Shown: piece by piece, positions 33,821 to 41,975 of the stretch
Numbering within the stretch: position 1 is the stretch's first letter
How the letters are laid out: each line of letters opens with the position of its first letter
Assembly: GCF_029168315.1 (NCBI RefSeq)
Contig: NZ_JARGYD010000006.1
Coordinates: forward strand, 1-64,000
Direction: 5' to 3'
Origin: Psychromarinibacter halotolerans
GTDB lineage: Bacteria; Pseudomonadota; Alphaproteobacteria; Rhodobacterales; Rhodobacteraceae
Length of the DNA stretch: 64,000 bases
Position numbers and translations under genes: made by a program
Notes under the pieces: model-generated
Told to the model about the DNA's origin: nothing
Database searches by the model: none
The model's input: only the letters and a program-made list of their open reading frames with translations

Positions 33821-34699
33821 ATGGCCACCACCCGTCACATCGCCCGCGACATCAGCTATGCCAGTTCGGCCCGTACCAAAAGCGGCCGGGCGGTCATCCG
33901 CCTGTTGGAGAACGCGACTGGCCGGATGCACCTGATCCGTCGGGCGCGGGGCTATGACCGCGAGGTCGCGAACGGGCGCGATTTCTGGCAGGTCATGGTC
34001 GACCGCTACGGACTAAGCCTTGATGTGGTTTCGGGCAGCCTGAACAACATCCCGGCGCAGGGGCCGCTTATCCTGATCTCGAACCATCCCTACGGCATCC
34101 TCGACGGGCTGATGATGGGTCATATCCTGAGCCTTGCGCGCGGGGATTTCCGTATCCTCGCGCACCGGGTGTTTCGCAAGGCGGAAGAGCTGAACCGCGT
34201 GATTCTGCCGGTGGCGTTCGACGAGACGAAAGAAGCCGTGCGCCAGAACGTCGAGACCCGGCGGACCGCGCTGGACTATCTGTCGGCGGGCGGGGCAATC
34301 GGGGTGTTTCCGGGCGGAACGGTCGCGACCGCGCCCAAGCCGTTCGGACAGCCGCTGGACCCGTTGTGGCGCGGTTTCACCGCAAAAATGATCGCAAAAT
34401 CGGACGCGGCCGTGGTGCCGGTCTATTTTGACGGTCACAACTCGCGCCTGTTCCAGATCGCCAGCCACCTGCATTACACTTTGCGGATGGCGCTGCTGAT
34501 CAACGAGTTCCGGATGCGCGTCGACGATCCGGTCCGGATCGCGGTCGGCGAACCGATCCCGCGGGCGGAACTTGACCGCTATCGCGACAATCCGAAATCG
34601 ATGATGGATTTTCTTCGCAAGCGGACGTATGCCCTGTCCCCACGACCGCTCAGATCCACCGGATACGGGTTCGAGTTCGAGGAAAAGTATCGCGCTTAG
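33821..34699 (+). CDS. 1-acyl-sn-glycerol-3-phosphate acyltransferase family protein
   Basis: The 292-aa product has the acyltransferase motif I NHPYGILDGL (H-x-x-x-x-D type, near residue 86) and block III-like FPGGTVATAP near 165, then VPVYFDGHNSRLF. It has no clear transmembrane helix and probably works at the inner face of the membrane, placing an acyl chain on a lysophospholipid or ornithine lipid. The exact acceptor cannot be told; an OlsA-like ornithine-lipid role is possible in this group. The start at 33821 follows AGAGGACCGC. murI follows 14 bases after its stop. Confidence 0.82.
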   Translation: MATTRHIARDISYASSARTKSGRAVIRLLENATGRMHLIRRARGYDREVANGRDFWQVMVDRYGLSLDVVSGSLNNIPAQGPLILISNHPYGILDGLMMGHILSLARGDFRILAHRVFRKAEELNRVILPVAFDETKEAVRQNVETRRTALDYLSAGGAIGVFPGGTVATAPKPFGQPLDPLWRGFTAKMIAKSDAAVVPVYFDGHNSRLFQIASHLHYTLRMALLINEFRMRVDDPVRIAVGEPIPRAELDRYRDNPKSMMDFLRKRTYALSPRPLRSTGYGFEFEEKYRA

Positions 34700-34713
34700 G
34701 GCAGGGCAACGCA

Positions 34714-35526
34714 TTGGCCGTCGGGATTTTCGATAGCGGGCTTGGGGGCCTGACCGTACTGGACGCCGTCACGCGGGCGATGCCCGATGTGCCGTTCGTC
34801 TATTACGGCGACAACATCAACACGCCTTACGGTGTGCGTGACCCCGAGGACATCTACCAACTGACCACGCAGGGCGTGCAGCGGTTGTTCGATGCGGGCT
34901 GCAACCTTGTGATCCTTGCCTGCAACACCGCCAGCGCCGCCGCGCTGCGCCGAATGCAGGAAGGCTGGGTGCCGCGCGACAAGCGGGTGCTGGGTGTCTT
35001 CGTGCCGCTGATCGAGTCGCTGACCGAACGCCAGTGGGGCGACAACAGCCCCCCGCGCGAGGTCAAGGTAAAGCACGTCGCCCTGTTCGCGACCCCGGCC
35101 ACCGTCCGCAGCCGGGCCTTCCAGCGCGAGCTGGCGTTCCGCGCCATCGGCGTCGACGTCGAGGCGCAAAGCTGCGGCGGCGTGGTCGACGCGATCGAAG
35201 AAGGCGACATGATCCTTGCAGAGGCGCTGGTGCGGTCGCATGTCGACGCGCTTTTGCGCAAGATGCCCGACCCCGACGCGGCGGTTCTGGGCTGCACCCA
35301 CTACCCGCTGGTCGAGGACGTGTTCCGCGATGCGCTGGGAGCGGGTGTCGATGTTTACAGCCAACCCCAACTGGTTGCGGCAAGCCTTGCCGACTATCTT
35401 GGCCGGCACCCCGAGATGAAGGGCGAAGGCACCGAGTCGCTGTTCCTGACCACGGGCGATCCGCGTAAAGTGTCGAACCAGGCGACGCGATTTTTGCGAC
35501 GAAAGATCGGATTCACTTCCGCGTAG
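34714..35526 (+). CDS. murI: Glutamate racemase
   Basis: MurI interconverts L- and D-glutamate, supplying D-glutamate for peptidoglycan. The 270-aa product has GIFDSGLGGLTVLDA (residues 4-18), the first catalytic cysteine in ILACNTASAAA near 72, and the second in VLGCTHYPLVED near 190. The start is TTG at 34714, 14 bases after the acyltransferase stop and after AGGGCAG. The motifs are complete, so the enzyme is probably active. Confidence 0.94.
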   Translation: MAVGIFDSGLGGLTVLDAVTRAMPDVPFVYYGDNINTPYGVRDPEDIYQLTTQGVQRLFDAGCNLVILACNTASAAALRRMQEGWVPRDKRVLGVFVPLIESLTERQWGDNSPPREVKVKHVALFATPATVRSRAFQRELAFRAIGVDVEAQSCGGVVDAIEEGDMILAEALVRSHVDALLRKMPDPDAAVLGCTHYPLVEDVFRDALGAGVDVYSQPQLVAASLADYLGRHPEMKGEGTESLFLTTGDPRKVSNQATRFLRRKIGFTSA

Positions 35527-35654
35527 CCGGATTGTTTCCTTGTTACGCGACGTAGAAACCGCCGACCCTTACGCGGCGCGTCAGCGTTCCATAGATCGGC
35601 ATCAAGCGAATGCGCGCCCGGGGTGGGAGCGCCGCCTGTTTAGGAATTCTTGAT

Positions 35655-36248
35655 ATGCTGGGCTTCAAGCCACTGCCAGTGACCGCACTGGCGTTCTCAT
35701 TGACCATTGCCGCGTCCGCCGGGCACGCCGTTACCGTGACCGAAGCCGACGTGGGCGAATTCTCGTCCGACTGGTCCGCGCCGACGGTGCTTGAACCGGG
35801 CGTCACCTCTGTCATCGGCACCGGTGCCGGCAACCAGTTCGACATCCTGTTCCTCAGCGGTCTTGCCACGGGTGCACAGACGCTGTCCTTCAGCTTCGAG
35901 GGCCCGTCCGGCGCGGATTATTCGTACTCTGCAGGTGGCGGCATCCGTTATAGCGAAACGCCCTTCCAATGGGGTTGGGACGGTCAGAACGGCGGCGATT
36001 TCGCCACCACCTATTACGACCTGAACGACAGCCTCGAGATCATGCTGGGCGACTCGTTCGGGGGTGAGCTGTACCTTGCGATGTACTTCACCCACGGCAC
36101 GGATCTGGCCTACAACTTCAGCTCCAACAAGCCGGCCTCGACCCCGGCGGCCGAGGCCAGCGCGGTGCCCGTGCCCGCCGCCGGCCTGATGCTGGGCGGT
36201 GCGCTTGCGCTGTTCGGCGCCGCTGCTGCCCGACGCCGACGTCGCTGA
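35655..36248 (+). CDS. VPLPA-CTERM-type exported protein
   Basis: The 197-aa product has a signal peptide (PVTALAFSLTIAASAGHA, likely cleavage near residue 25), a beta-rich middle with many serine, glycine and aromatic residues, and a C-terminal sorting signal: VPVPAAGLMLGGALALFGA followed by AAARRRRR. This VPxPA-hydrophobic-arginine tail is the PEP-CTERM variant VPLPA-CTERM, processed by an exosortase-like enzyme in Rhodobacterales. Start at 35655 follows TAGGAATTC. No sorting enzyme is in the window. The protein is expected at the cell surface or secreted, but its role is unknown. Confidence 0.85.
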   Translation: MLGFKPLPVTALAFSLTIAASAGHAVTVTEADVGEFSSDWSAPTVLEPGVTSVIGTGAGNQFDILFLSGLATGAQTLSFSFEGPSGADYSYSAGGGIRYSETPFQWGWDGQNGGDFATTYYDLNDSLEIMLGDSFGGELYLAMYFTHGTDLAYNFSSNKPASTPAAEASAVPVPAAGLMLGGALALFGAAAARRRRR

Positions 36249-36256
36249 TCGAAGCC

Positions 36257-36276
36257 GCCGGGGCATCGGCCCCGGC
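36257..36276 (+). terminator. Terminator after the VPLPA-CTERM gene
   Basis: GCCGGGGC (36257-36264) and GCCCCGGC (36269-36276) form a perfect 8-bp stem with a 4-base loop, 8 bases after the stop, followed by CTTCTTC. Confidence 0.8.
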
Positions 36277-36365
36277 CTTCTTCAGACCGACGCGGCGAGG
36301 CAGATTCCGGTTGAATCCTTTCCCTCGCTCGCCCATCAACTGGACAACTTTGCGAGGGCAGGATC

Positions 36366-37394
36366 ATGACCCACAATATCGCCATTCTCGGGGCTTCCGG
36401 ATACACCGGGGCCGAACTTGTCAGGCTGATCGCGACGCATCCGTCGTTCCGGATCGCCGCGCTGTCTGCCGACCGTAAGGCCGGCATGAAGATGGCCGAG
36501 GTGTATCCGCACCTGCGCCATCTCGATCTGCCGGACCTTGTCACCATCGACCAGATCGATTTCTCGAAGATCGACCTGTGTTTCTGCGCGCTGCCCCACG
36601 CAACATCTCAGGCGGTCATCAAGGACTTGCCAGCCGATGTTAAAGTGGTCGACCTGTCCGCCGACTTCCGTCTGCGCGACCCGGATGCCTATCAGAAATG
36701 GTACGGCCAGCCCCATGCCGCGACAGAGCTGCAGAAACAGGCCGTCTATGGCCTGACCGAGTTCTACCGGGACGGTATCCGCACGGCGCGGCTGGTCGCG
36801 GGCACCGGCTGCAACGCCGCGACAGGGCAATTCGCCCTGCGGCCGCTGATCTCTGCCGGGGTGATCGACCTTGACGAAATCATCGTCGACCTGAAAGCCG
36901 CGGCCTCGGGGGCCGGGCGGTCGCTGAAGGAACACCTGCTGGCGGCAGAGATGGACGAGAACGTGCTTGGCTATTCGCTGGGCGGCAAGCACCGGCATCT
37001 GGGCGAGTTCGATCAGGAATTCTCGAAGCTGGCCGGGCGCAAGGTCGAGATCCAGTTCACGCCGCACCTGATCCCGGCGACGCGCGGAATCCTGCTGACC
37101 GCCTATGTGAAGGGCGACCCGCAAGCCATTCAGGATGCGATGGAATCGGCCTATACTAACGAGCCGTTCATCGAGGTTTTGCCGTTCGGCACCGCCCCGG
37201 CGATGAAGCATGTGCGCGGCTCGAACTTCTGCCACATCGGCGTTGTCGCCGACCGGCGCGACGGGCGCGCGATCGTCATCGCGACGCTGGACAACCTGTG
37301 CAAGGGGTCTTCCGGGCAGGCAATCCAGAACGCGAACCTGATGCTGGGCGAGGAAGAAACCGCCGGGCTGATGCTGGCGCCGCTGTATCCGTAA
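36366..37394 (+). CDS. argC: N-acetyl-gamma-glutamyl-phosphate reductase
   Basis: ArgC reduces N-acetylglutamyl phosphate to the semialdehyde in arginine synthesis. The 342-aa product has GASGYTGAELVRLIATHP (residues 8-25), RTARLVAGTGCNAATGQF near 145 with the catalytic cysteine, and the HRHLGEFDQEF block near 212. The sequence around the cysteine is GTGCNAATG, not the more familiar PGCYPT, which is common in this order and does not signal a broken gene. Start follows GGGCAGGATC. It lies between a terminator and ccmE. Confidence 0.94.
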   Translation: MTHNIAILGASGYTGAELVRLIATHPSFRIAALSADRKAGMKMAEVYPHLRHLDLPDLVTIDQIDFSKIDLCFCALPHATSQAVIKDLPADVKVVDLSADFRLRDPDAYQKWYGQPHAATELQKQAVYGLTEFYRDGIRTARLVAGTGCNAATGQFALRPLISAGVIDLDEIIVDLKAAASGAGRSLKEHLLAAEMDENVLGYSLGGKHRHLGEFDQEFSKLAGRKVEIQFTPHLIPATRGILLTAYVKGDPQAIQDAMESAYTNEPFIEVLPFGTAPAMKHVRGSNFCHIGVVADRRDGRAIVIATLDNLCKGSSGQAIQNANLMLGEEETAGLMLAPLYP

Positions 37395-37401
37395 CGCAAA
37401 T

Positions 37402-37415
37402 TTGCGTTGGATCAA
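37402..37415 (+). promoter_or_regulatory. Degenerate FNR/CRP-family site upstream of ccmE
   Basis: TTGCG-N4-ATCAA matches the FNR consensus TTGAT-N4-ATCAA at 8 of 10 positions, 55 bases before the ccmE start. It partly overlaps the perfect palindrome AACGCAAATTTGCGTT (37393-37408), which also contains the argC stop. Oxygen control of cytochrome c maturation would be plausible; this is a weak site. Confidence 0.3.
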
Positions 37416-37469
37416 CGTTTGCCCCGGCGGCTTGGGTGATACAGTCCGCGGCGACTGTGGAGACATGCG

Positions 37470-37922
37470 ATGGCCGGACTGAAAAACCTCAAGAAGCGAC
37501 GCCGCGTGCAGGTGATCCTTGTCGCGGCGGTCGCGCTTGCCCTGTCGACCGCGATGATCGGCTACGCCATGCGCGATGGCATCAACTTCTTCCGCGCCCC
37601 CAGCCAGGTGGCAGAGGAACCCCCGGCGCCGAACGAGACGTTCCGCCTTGGCGGGCTGGTCGAGGACGGCACGCTGGTGCGCGGGCAGGGTGAAACCATC
37701 ACCTTCAGCGTCACCGACGGCGGCGCGTCGATCCCGGTGGCTTACACCGGTGTGCTGCCCGACCTCTTCGAAGAGGGCCAAGGCATGGTCGGCACCGGCC
37801 GTCTGATCGACGGCGTGTTCCAAGCGACCGAGATCCTTGCCAAGCACGACGAGACCTACATGCCGAAAGAGGTCATCGACGCGCTGAAGGAACAGGGCGT
37901 TTACGAAGACCCGAACGGTTAG
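37470..37922 (+). CDS. ccmE: Cytochrome c-type biogenesis protein CcmE (heme chaperone)
   Basis: CcmE covalently holds heme and passes it to the CcmF/CcmH lyase. The 150-aa product has a short cytoplasmic start (LKKRRR), one membrane helix at about residues 12-32, and a periplasmic barrel with GGLVEDGTLVRGQG. The heme-binding histidine is in LAKHDETYMPKEV near 130, the H-x-x-x-Y motif. Length matches the family. It is separated from ccmF by a lysozyme-holin cassette. Confidence 0.95.
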   Translation: MAGLKNLKKRRRVQVILVAAVALALSTAMIGYAMRDGINFFRAPSQVAEEPPAPNETFRLGGLVEDGTLVRGQGETITFSVTDGGASIPVAYTGVLPDLFEEGQGMVGTGRLIDGVFQATEILAKHDETYMPKEVIDALKEQGVYEDPNG

Positions 37923-37933
37923 CTTCCGTCTTT

Positions 37934-37948
37934 TTAACGCGTATTCAA
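37934..37948 (+). promoter_or_regulatory. CtrA-like site before the endolysin gene
   Basis: TTAA-N7-TCAA is one base from the CtrA consensus TTAA-N7-TTAA and continues with C. It lies 41 bases upstream of the endolysin start and just after ccmE. In Rhodobacter capsulatus CtrA controls gene transfer agent genes, including lysis genes. Confidence 0.4.
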
Positions 37949-37988
37949 CATCCTCCGCCGCGCATCCAGTTTCGTGCGGGGGAAGACC

Positions 37989-38600
37989 ATGCGCTCGGTT
38001 GAAGAGATAGCGGACGAGATCATCGCCCGCGAAGGCGGTTACGTGAACGATCCCGATGATCCGGGCGGGCCGACGAATTTCGGCGTGACGCTTGGCACGT
38101 TGCGCGGTCTTCGGATCGACACCGACGGCGATGGCGACACGGATATCGAGGATGTCCGGCGGCTGACCCGCGCACAGGCGCGGGAGATCTTCGTCAAAGA
38201 CTACTTCTACCGCCCCGGCATCGGGCAGATGCCCGAACCGCTGCAGCCCAGCCTGTTCGACATGTATGTCAACGCGGGCTCGAACGCGGTGCGCATCCTT
38301 CAGCGGCTGCTGAACGACATGGGCCATCGGCTGGCCGTCGACGGCGCCATCGGTCCACGGACCGTCGAGGCTGCGCAGATCGCCCACGCCAGCGCCCCGC
38401 GCCACCTGTCAGACGCCTACGGCATCGCACGGCGCAACTATTACTATGCGCTGGCCGACCGTCGCCCGGCGAGCCGCAAGTTCGCGCGGCGGCGGGACGG
38501 CGGCAAGGGCGGATGGATTCTGCGGGCCGAGGAATTCATCTCGCCCCGCTACCACCTTAGCGACGCCGAGCATCGTCAAAGGACCGCCGGATGGGACTGA
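37989..38600 (+). CDS. Holin-associated N-acetylmuramidase (GH108-type endolysin)
   Basis: The 203-aa product matches GH108 lysozyme-like proteins. The conserved start IIAREGGYVNDPDDPGGPTN (residues 13-32), with the catalytic glutamate in EGGY, is followed by FGVTLGTLRGL, and a peptidoglycan-binding-type C-terminal part with AVDGAIGPRTVEAAQ. There is no signal peptide, so it needs a holin to reach the wall. The start at 37989 follows GGGGGAAGACC; a longer in-frame ATG is 15 bases upstream. It overlaps the holin gene by 10 bases. The cassette matches the gene pair used for lysis by the R. capsulatus gene transfer agent. Confidence 0.88.
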   Translation: MRSVEEIADEIIAREGGYVNDPDDPGGPTNFGVTLGTLRGLRIDTDGDGDTDIEDVRRLTRAQAREIFVKDYFYRPGIGQMPEPLQPSLFDMYVNAGSNAVRILQRLLNDMGHRLAVDGAIGPRTVEAAQIAHASAPRHLSDAYGIARRNYYYALADRRPASRKFARRRDGGKGGWILRAEEFISPRYHLSDAEHRQRTAGWD

Positions 38601-39151
38601 TCGAGGGGACGCTCGACACCATGTTCGGCGGCGGACGCAACGTGGTGCGCGACACGGTCGAGGTGTTCCGCGAGAACGCCGAGGCCGCCGGACAGCGCGA
38701 GGCCCAGTTGCGCGGCGCGACGCTGGACCAGTTCGCAGCGGAATTCGCGGTGCCGCGCCGGGGGCTGTTCGACAGGATGATGGACGGGCTGAACCGGGTG
38801 CCGCGCCCTGCGATGGCCTTGGGAACGCTGGGCTTGATGGTCGCCGCGATGGTCGACCCGATCTGGTTCGCCAGCCGGATGCAGGGAATCGCGCTGGTGC
38901 CCGAACCCCTGTGGTGGCTGCTGGGCGCGATCGTGTCCTTCTATTTCGGCGCGCGGCATCAGGCGAAGGGGCAGGAGTTCAACCGCTCGATCGCCGAGAC
39001 GCTGGCGCGCGCCCCGGTGGTGCAACGCAACATCGGCGCGCTTCGGGCGCTGGAGTCGGGCTTTGGCTCGGTCGCGCCCGCCGCCGACCTGCCCCCCACG
39101 GGCGAAGGGCCGAACCCGGCACTGGATGCATGGAGGCGCGGCAATGGCTGA
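38591..39151 (+). CDS. Holin family protein
   Basis: The 186-aa product has two hydrophobic segments (about residues 76-96: AMALGTLGLMVAAMV; and 105-124: LWWLLGAIVSFYFGARH) after an amphipathic N-terminus, the pattern of the Rhodobacterales '3TM holin' family. The C-terminus is charged and soluble. It overlaps the endolysin gene by 10 bases, and a small membrane protein follows with an 8-base overlap. Together the three would let the muramidase cross the inner membrane. No structural phage gene is near. Confidence 0.82.
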   Translation: MGLIEGTLDTMFGGGRNVVRDTVEVFRENAEAAGQREAQLRGATLDQFAAEFAVPRRGLFDRMMDGLNRVPRPAMALGTLGLMVAAMVDPIWFASRMQGIALVPEPLWWLLGAIVSFYFGARHQAKGQEFNRSIAETLARAPVVQRNIGALRALESGFGSVAPAADLPPTGEGPNPALDAWRRGNG

Positions 39152-39368
39152 TGTTGCGATCACCGAAGAATGGCGCCGCAGCGTCGAGAAACGCCTGCAA
39201 AGCCTTGAATTGCGGGATGCGGTGGACGAGGTGCACCGCCTGAACGTCGAGGATCGGCTGGGCGGGATCGAAGAGTCGCTGAAGTGGCTCCTGCGGCTGA
39301 TCGTCGGCGGGTTGGTCACAGGCGGCATGGCCTATCTGGTGGCCGGGGGCTTCAGCCTTGGCAGTTGA
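39144..39368 (+). CDS. Small membrane protein of the lysis cassette
   Basis: The 74-aa product starts after TGGAGGCGCGGCA. A charged helix (WRRSVEKRLQSLELRDAVDE) is followed by a second (EDRLGGIEESLKWLLRLIVG) and one membrane helix, VGGLVTGGMAYLVAGGFSL, at the C-terminus. The topology resembles small pinholin or spanin-like accessory proteins, but it lacks a lipobox and a signal peptide. It overlaps the holin gene by 8 bases and is the last gene before ccmF. Confidence 0.7.
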   Translation: MADVAITEEWRRSVEKRLQSLELRDAVDEVHRLNVEDRLGGIEESLKWLLRLIVGGLVTGGMAYLVAGGFSLGS

Positions 39369-39462
39369 TCGGACGTGCATGTCGCCGCCCGTTCGATAAA
39401 CCCTTCGCGACAGTTGAACGCAGGGAATTGGCGGCAGGGCGCATGGCCCCTATAAGCGGGCT

Positions 39463-41439
39463 ATGATCGTCGAACTTGGCCACTTCGCCCTTATTCTCGC
39501 CGCCGCCGTGTCGCTTGTGCAGGCCGTGGTTCCCCTTGTCGGTGCCCACAAGGGCTGGCGCGGCTGGATGGCCGTGGCCGAACCCGCTGCCAGCGCGCAG
39601 TTTCTTCTGACATCGGTGGCCTTCGCGGCGCTGACCTATGCCTTCGTCGTTTCGGATTTCTCGCTGCGGCTGGTCGTGCTGAATTCGCACACCGACAAGC
39701 CGATGCTGTACAAGATCAGCGGTGTCTGGGGGAACCACGAAGGCTCGATGCTGCTGTGGGTGCTGATCCTGACGCTGTTCGGCGCCTGCGCCGCGTGGTT
39801 CGGCAACGGCCTGCCGCCGGCGCTTCGGGCGCGGGTGCTTGCGGTGCAGTCTTCGATCTCGCTCGCGTTCTTCGCGTTCATCCTGTTCACGTCGAACCCC
39901 TTCACACGGCTGGCGGTGCCGCCGATGAACGGGCAGGACCTGAACCCGCTGTTGCAGGACCCGGGCCTCGCGTTCCACCCGCCGTTTCTGTACCTCGGCT
40001 ATGTCGGCCTTTCGATGGCGTTTTCCTTCGCGGTCGCCGCCCTGATCGAAGGCCGCATCGACGCCGCTTGGGCGCGCTGGGTCCGCCCGTGGACGCTGGC
40101 GGCGTGGGTCTTCCTGACCATCGGCATCGCGCTGGGGTCGTGGTGGGCCTATTACGAGTTGGGCTGGGGCGGCTTCTGGTTCTGGGACCCGGTGGAAAAC
40201 GCATCCTTTATGCCGTGGCTGGTCGCGGCGGCACTGCTGCATTCGGCCATCGTGGTGGAAAAGCGCGAGGCGCTGAAATCCTGGACCGTGCTGCTGGCGA
40301 TTCTTGCCTTTGGGTTCTCGCTGATCGGCACGTTCATCGTGCGGTCGGGCGTGATCACCTCGGTCCATGCCTTCGCCAACGACCCCGAGCGGGGCGTGTT
40401 CATCCTTGCCATCCTTGCCGTGTTCGTCGGCGGCGCGCTGACCCTGTTCGCCGCCCGTGCGCAGGCGATGGAGGCGAAGGGGGTCTTTTCGCTGGTCAGC
40501 CGCGAATCCGCGCTGGTGCTGAACAACATCCTGCTGGCCGTGGCGGCATTCGTCGTGTTCATCGGCACCATCTGGCCGCTGGTCGGGGAAATGTTGCTGG
40601 ACCGCAAGCTGTCGGTTGGGCCGCCGTTCTTCAACATGGCCTTCACGCCGTTCTTCGTAGCCCTTGCCGCCGTGCTGCCCATCGGGGCGATCCTGCCGTG
40701 GAAGCGCGCCAAGCTGGGGCGCACGATGCAGCCCCTGTGGGGCGTGCTGGCGCTGTCGATCGCGGCCGGGGCGCTGACCTTCGCGGTCCAGACCGGACGG
40801 TCCGCGCTGGCGCCGGTTGGCATGGTGCTGTTCGTCTGGCTGGTGGTGGGGGCCGGGGTCGACCTGTTCACCCGCACCGGGCGGGGCGACTGGTCTTCGC
40901 GCCTGCGTCGGCTGTCGAATCTGCCGCGCGCGGATTGGGGCAAGGCCGTCGCGCACGCGGGGCTTGGCGTCACGATGTTCGGCATCGCCGCGCTGACCGC
41001 GTGGCAGCAGGAAGACATCCGCGTCGCCCAGATCGGCGAGACCTTCCCGGTCGGCGCCTACGAGATCACGCTGGCACGCGTTTCGCAGGTCGACGGGCCG
41101 AACTACGACTCGATCCAGGCCGAGATGCGGGTGTTCCGCGACGGCCGCGAGGTCGCGACGCTGTACCCCGAGAAACGCGTCTATCCCGTGGCGGCCATGC
41201 CCACGACAGAGGCCGCGATTGACGGCGGCATCCTGCGGGACGTCTACGTCGTGATCGGCGATCCGCAGCAGGGCGGCGGCTGGGCCGTGCGCACCTACAT
41301 CAAGCCCTTCGCCAACTGGATCTGGGCTGGCTCGATCATCATGGCGCTGGGCGGCCTGCTGTCGCTGACAGACCGCCGCTATCGCGTCGCGGCCGGTGCG
41401 CGCAAATCGGCCGTTTCCGGCGCGGTGGCCGCAGAATGA
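39463..41439 (+). CDS. ccmF: Heme lyase CcmF
   Basis: CcmF is the large membrane protein that joins heme to apocytochrome c with CcmH. The 658-aa product has many membrane helices, GVWGNHEGSMLLWVL near 88 and the WWD-type block GGFWFWDPVENASFMPWL near 236. Histidines at conserved positions (LLHSAIVVEKREALK near 265, HAFANDPERG near 308) fit heme ligands. Its stop overlaps the ccmH start as ATGA. The start at 39463 lacks a strong ribosome site. It is split from ccmE by the lysis cassette. Confidence 0.95.
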   Translation: MIVELGHFALILAAAVSLVQAVVPLVGAHKGWRGWMAVAEPAASAQFLLTSVAFAALTYAFVVSDFSLRLVVLNSHTDKPMLYKISGVWGNHEGSMLLWVLILTLFGACAAWFGNGLPPALRARVLAVQSSISLAFFAFILFTSNPFTRLAVPPMNGQDLNPLLQDPGLAFHPPFLYLGYVGLSMAFSFAVAALIEGRIDAAWARWVRPWTLAAWVFLTIGIALGSWWAYYELGWGGFWFWDPVENASFMPWLVAAALLHSAIVVEKREALKSWTVLLAILAFGFSLIGTFIVRSGVITSVHAFANDPERGVFILAILAVFVGGALTLFAARAQAMEAKGVFSLVSRESALVLNNILLAVAAFVVFIGTIWPLVGEMLLDRKLSVGPPFFNMAFTPFFVALAAVLPIGAILPWKRAKLGRTMQPLWGVLALSIAAGALTFAVQTGRSALAPVGMVLFVWLVVGAGVDLFTRTGRGDWSSRLRRLSNLPRADWGKAVAHAGLGVTMFGIAALTAWQQEDIRVAQIGETFPVGAYEITLARVSQVDGPNYDSIQAEMRVFRDGREVATLYPEKRVYPVAAMPTTEAAIDGGILRDVYVVIGDPQQGGGWAVRTYIKPFANWIWAGSIIMALGGLLSLTDRRYRVAAGARKSAVSGAVAAE

Positions 41440-41885
41440 AGCGCCTGCTGCTGATCCTGTGCCTGCTGGCCGGACCCGCGCTAGCGGTGCAGCCGGACGA
41501 GGTGCTGCCCGACCCCGCGCTGGAACAGCGCGCCCGAGAGATTTCCAAGGAACTGCGGTGTCTTGTCTGTCGCAACGAGTCGATTGACGAATCCAATGCA
41601 GACCTTGCCCGCGACCTGCGGCTTCTGGTGCGCGAACGGCTGGTCGAGGGCGACACGGACGAAGAAGTGGTCGATTTCGTCGTGGACCGGTACGGCGAAT
41701 ACGTTCTGCTGCGCCCGACGCTGACGGGGGCGAACCTGTTCCTGTGGATCGCCGGGCCGGTGTTGCTGCTGTTGGCTTTGGGGGTCGGGTTCCTGTACAT
41801 CCGCCGCCGCACCGCCGCGCCGGAACCCGCGTCGGCGCTGTCGGCCGAGGAAGAAGCGCGGCTGAAGCAGATTCTCGACGACTGA
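41436..41885 (+). CDS. ccmH: Cytochrome c-type biogenesis protein CcmH (CcmL)
   Basis: CcmH reduces and presents the CxxCH motif of apocytochrome c. The 149-aa product has a signal peptide (LLLILCLLAGPALA), the active-site cysteines in LRCLVCRNESIDESNADLA (about 44-62), and a membrane helix at about 103-123 near the C-terminus. The length matches the CcmL type. It is coupled to ccmF by ATGA. Confidence 0.94.
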   Translation: MKRLLLILCLLAGPALAVQPDEVLPDPALEQRAREISKELRCLVCRNESIDESNADLARDLRLLVRERLVEGDTDEEVVDFVVDRYGEYVLLRPTLTGANLFLWIAGPVLLLLALGVGFLYIRRRTAAPEPASALSAEEEARLKQILDD

Positions 41886-41975
41886 GCGGGCCGTAAGGGG
41901 ATGTGACGGCGCGTTCCGCTTTCCCTCGCGTCTGGTCCCGGTATGCTCCGGTCAACGAAGGACGGGAGGGTCGGC

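Noticed and set aside
36366..37394. A damaged argC, because the usual PGCYPT motif is missing
   Set aside because: The catalytic cysteine is present in GTGCNAATG and the rest of the protein is intact and full length; this variant is normal in related bacteria.
37393..37408. The palindrome AACGCAAATTTGCGTT as an operator for ccmE
   Set aside because: It overlaps the argC stop and could equally be part of a terminator-like structure or another TTTGCG-type repeat. I list only the weaker FNR-like match and do not claim an operator.
37989..39368. A prophage remnant
   Set aside because: There is no integrase, capsid, terminase or tail gene and no att-like repeat. A gene transfer agent lysis module or a resident cassette is more likely.
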